Shown here in pieces: positions 5,702 to 7,010 of a stretch of 7,010 nucleotides of DNA. The position numbers were made by a program, and so were the translations under genes. Every line of letters starts with the position of its first letter. Positions within the stretch are counted from its first letter, which is position 1. Where the stretch lies: NCBI GenBank assembly GCA_030623425.1, contig JAUXMA010000078.1:1-7010 (forward strand). Reading direction: 5' to 3'. Below the pieces are notes generated by a model. That model ran no database searches. It was not told the origin of the DNA and saw only the letters and a list, made by a program, of their open reading frames with translations. The stretch is from Rhodospirillaceae bacterium (GTDB taxonomy: Bacteria > Pseudomonadota > Alphaproteobacteria > Rhodospirillales > 2-02-FULL-58-16).

Positions 5702-5725
5702 ACGCCCACCGTGCACGGTGGGCGT
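5702..5725. repeat. perfect 24-bp palindrome
   Basis: ACGCCCACCGTG (5702-5713) is followed directly by its exact reverse complement (5714-5725). It begins 26 bases after the 32-bp palindrome and is unrelated to it in sequence. It contains the point where the transposase frame shifts. Confidence 0.9.
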
Positions 5726-5916
5726 GAATTGAAGCGGAATTCGAACGCCGATGGCAGCTACCGCCCAGTCTCCGCGGAAGGCCGCTGACGATCCGCGGGT
5801 GTTGAAATCGACGGTATTCGATCCTTTTGGCGTCCCCGTTCCGGGCCGGGGTATGGGCGGAATGTGGGGTTGGCCGGCGGCGGAAACCGGGGGCGAGCGC
5901 AAACGCACTCCCGGAC

Positions 5917-7010
5917 TTATCCCTGTCTGTCCAGCAGCATCAGTTCGATCATCGACACATGCGGGAAGATGGGTGACGACCATTGCTGGTAAAGCATGAC
6001 GACGCCGCGCTTGATATCCGGGAACCCGCCCCGGCTGTCGTCGAATTTGCGAACCTCCAGGGTGCTGATTTGTTTGGTGGCGGTGTCGACGTTTTGCCAC
6101 ATGGCGGTGGGGTTTTCCCGGCGCGGCGCGGCCAGGGGGGCGATGCTGCGCATCAACGTTTTCGTCGGCCGGCCGTAACGGTTGGTGAAATACCGGATGA
6201 TGGCTTCGTGGGACCCGGTCGGGAAAAGGGCATGAAAGTTGGTCGCCGCTCCATTGTCGTAACGGGCGATGGCCTTGCTCCCCTGGTACATGATGCTGCC
6301 GACCCGGAAATAAGGATCGATGCTGGATGGCCAATCGACGGGGACGACGCAAAAGAGCAGCGCTCCCCCGCGTTTTTCGATACAGGTTTTGCGGCCGGTT
6401 GCCGTCACCCCGCGGGGAGGGGAGCCAAGCCGTACCGATTGGCCGATAGCCAAGAGCTTTCCCGTCAGGTATCGGGTAATTTGCGGCACGGGACTGGCCT
6501 TGACCGGAGGAACCCTCGCCGTTTGCACGTCACTCACCGACCACTCGTCGCCATGGACGTCAACATCGGGTTCCGCCTTCGGCGCTTGGCGTTGGGCCTT
6601 GTCCTGCTCGTCGGGGCGGAAAAACTTGGCCAGTTTTTCGATGAAGCCCCGAGGCTTGACGGTTTCCTCCGCGGGCGGAGGTTTTCGGGCCGTCTTTGCC
6701 CCGGCGGCGGTTTTGGCGGGCCGGGATTCCGGGGCTGCTGATTTCGCGGCAGTCTCTTCCGCGGCTTCGTCGGCGGTCGTGGCCGGGGACTTCGCCGGGC
6801 TCTTTCCGGCCGCGGGCATCTCTGGTTTTGCGGTGGCAACGTCAACGGCGGCCGGCTGTTCCGGCGCGCTCGGGGTTGCCGTCTTCGGCGCTTGGCGTTG
6901 GGCCTTGTCCTGCTCGTCGGGGCGGAAAAACTTGGCCAGTTTTTCGATGAAGCCCCGAGGCTTGACGGTTTCCTCCGCGGGCGGAGGTTTTCGGGCCGTC
7001 TTTGCCCCGG
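5917..7010 (-). CDS. unknown protein with repeated Pro/Ala-rich region, N-terminus outside window
   Basis: The frame is open from the right edge to TAA at 5917, 363 complete codons; the ATG at 6819 is internal, not the start. I recognise no family. The visible N-terminal part is rich in Pro, Ala, Lys and Glu and likely disordered. It contains twice the segment ETVKPRGFIEKLAKFFRP, a short amphipathic helix-like motif, within an identical 42-codon block. From about codon 160 the composition changes to a probably folded domain with many aromatic residues. It has a cysteine pair flanking KRGGALLF (TCIEKRGGALLFC), then VPVDWPSSIDPYFRVGSIMY, IIRYFTNRYGRP and an end reading MIELMLLDRQG. The cysteine pair and flexible linker would suit an envelope protein anchored upstream, but the anchor is not in view. 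Codon use resembles the sec genes. A long rightward frame on the other strand is judged a shadow. Confidence 0.75.
   Translation of the reverse strand, partial: GAKTARKPPPAEETVKPRGFIEKLAKFFRPDEQDKAQRQAPKTATPSAPEQPAAVDVATAKPEMPAAGKSPAKSPATTADEAAEETAAKSAAPESRPAKTAAGAKTARKPPPAEETVKPRGFIEKLAKFFRPDEQDKAQRQAPKAEPDVDVHGDEWSVSDVQTARVPPVKASPVPQITRYLTGKLLAIGQSVRLGSPPRGVTATGRKTCIEKRGGALLFCVVPVDWPSSIDPYFRVGSIMYQGSKAIARYDNGAATNFHALFPTGSHEAIIRYFTNRYGRPTKTLMRSIAPLAAPRRENPTAMWQNVDTATKQISTLEVRKFDDSRGGFPDIKRGVVMLYQQWSSPIFPHVSMIELMLLDRQG
6577..6704. repeat. 128-bp direct repeat, copy 1
   Basis: This block is identical over 128 bases to 6883-7010, at an offset of exactly 306 bp (102 codons). Both copies are read in the same frame by the leftward gene, giving the same 42 residues from GAKTARK to QRQAPK. 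Identity ends at 6576 on the left; on the right the second copy reaches the window edge, so the true repeat may be longer. Confidence 0.95.
6883..7010. repeat. 128-bp direct repeat, copy 2 (reaches window edge)
   Basis: This is the second exact copy of 6577-6704. The 178 bp between the copies encodes the Pro/Ala/Lys/Glu-rich linker. Each copy carries CCTCCGC-GG-GCGGAGG (6665-6680 and 6971-6986), a small hairpin-forming sequence. More copies could lie beyond the edge. Confidence 0.95.

Larger units (their letters stand above)
5604..5788 (+). pseudogene. IS30-like transposase N-terminal remnant, frameshifted
   Basis: A perfect Shine-Dalgarno sequence (AAAGGAGGT, spacing 6) precedes the ATG. 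The first frame encodes HDERNRIALPRAEG, then CPSQIAREI and a run ending in CTV. This matches the N-terminal helix-turn-helix of IS30-family transposases, where a pattern like EER..IA.L...G.S...IA...GR.PSTVSREL.RN is usual. After ACG GTG at 5715-5720 only two bases remain where a codon is expected. The homology resumes in another frame at 5723 with RELKRNSNADGSYRPVSAEGR and stops at TGA 5786-5788. The remaining roughly 300 residues, including the DDE catalytic core, are absent. So this is a dead fragment carrying a one-base deletion. The frameshift falls inside the second perfect palindrome. Confidence 0.7.

Noticed and set aside
5894..5909. Possible terminator hairpin of the right-edge gene (GAGCGC-AAAC-GCACTC)
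   Set aside because: The 6-bp stem with one wobble pair is just after the stop, but no T-tract follows on the leftward strand.
5543..6352. Leftward 269-codon frame overlapping the unknown gene and the IS remnant
   Set aside because: It is a shifted frame with Arg/Pro/His-rich product and spans the transposase relic, where it has no homology.
6665..6680. Small hairpin CCTCCGC-GG-GCGGAGG as a REP-type element
   Set aside because: It occurs only inside the coding repeat, twice because the repeat is duplicated, and encodes part of the KPPPAEE segment.
5983..6741. Rightward 252-codon open frame opposite the unknown right-edge gene
   Set aside because: The leftward frame is longer, runs to the window edge, keeps the repeat in frame and has a better protein-like composition.

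Overview
The window reads as part of a GC-rich alphaproteobacterial chromosome, most likely from the Rhodospirillales or a nearby group. The evidence is the yajC-secD-secF cluster followed directly by an Mth938-domain gene, the wording of those proteins, and an nnrU gene nearby. The genus cannot be fixed from the sequence alone.

Layout. Positions 1 to about 1060 are visibly AT-richer than the rest and hold no long reading frame. They contain what looks like decayed or foreign DNA: a possible nuoA-like relic (463-644), a 28-residue one-helix membrane peptide frame (670-756), a short leader-like frame with a ribosome binding site that overlaps an 11-bp stem-loop (877-966), and a nested hairpin (253-292). 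A small leftward gene of unknown function (1064-1258) then sits back to back with the sec operon. A good sigma-70-type promoter (TTGCAA, 16 bp, TATAGT) lies ahead of yajC.

The core of the window is yajC (1344-1772), secD (1782-3365), secF (3387-4325) and an Mth938-like gene (to 4715). All run rightward and are tightly packed, so they look like one transcription unit. YajC, SecD and SecF form the accessory membrane complex that works with SecYEG in protein export. The Mth938-like protein belongs to the family of the mitochondrial complex I assembly factor NDUFAF3. Its start is odd: it is in the same frame as secF, separated only by a TAA, and its conserved first residues precede the first conventional start codon.

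A convergent nnrU gene (4860-5519, leftward) follows, with a probable leftward terminator in the gap. Beyond it is a frameshifted remnant of an IS30-like transposase (5604-5788). It has a perfect Shine-Dalgarno sequence that can be masked by an upstream inverted repeat, and two perfect palindromes (32 bp and 24 bp) lie inside its coding part. The last 1.1 kb is the C-terminal part of a leftward gene of unknown function that runs off the right edge. It has a Pro/Ala-rich region with an exact 128-bp, in-frame repeat spaced 306 bp apart and a distinct C-terminal domain.

The best candidates for something new are the paired perfect palindromes with the foldback leader in the IS30 remnant, the start of the Mth938 gene, the recent in-frame duplication at the right edge, and the relic-rich AT-rich region upstream of yajC. 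No complete undescribed system is evident.
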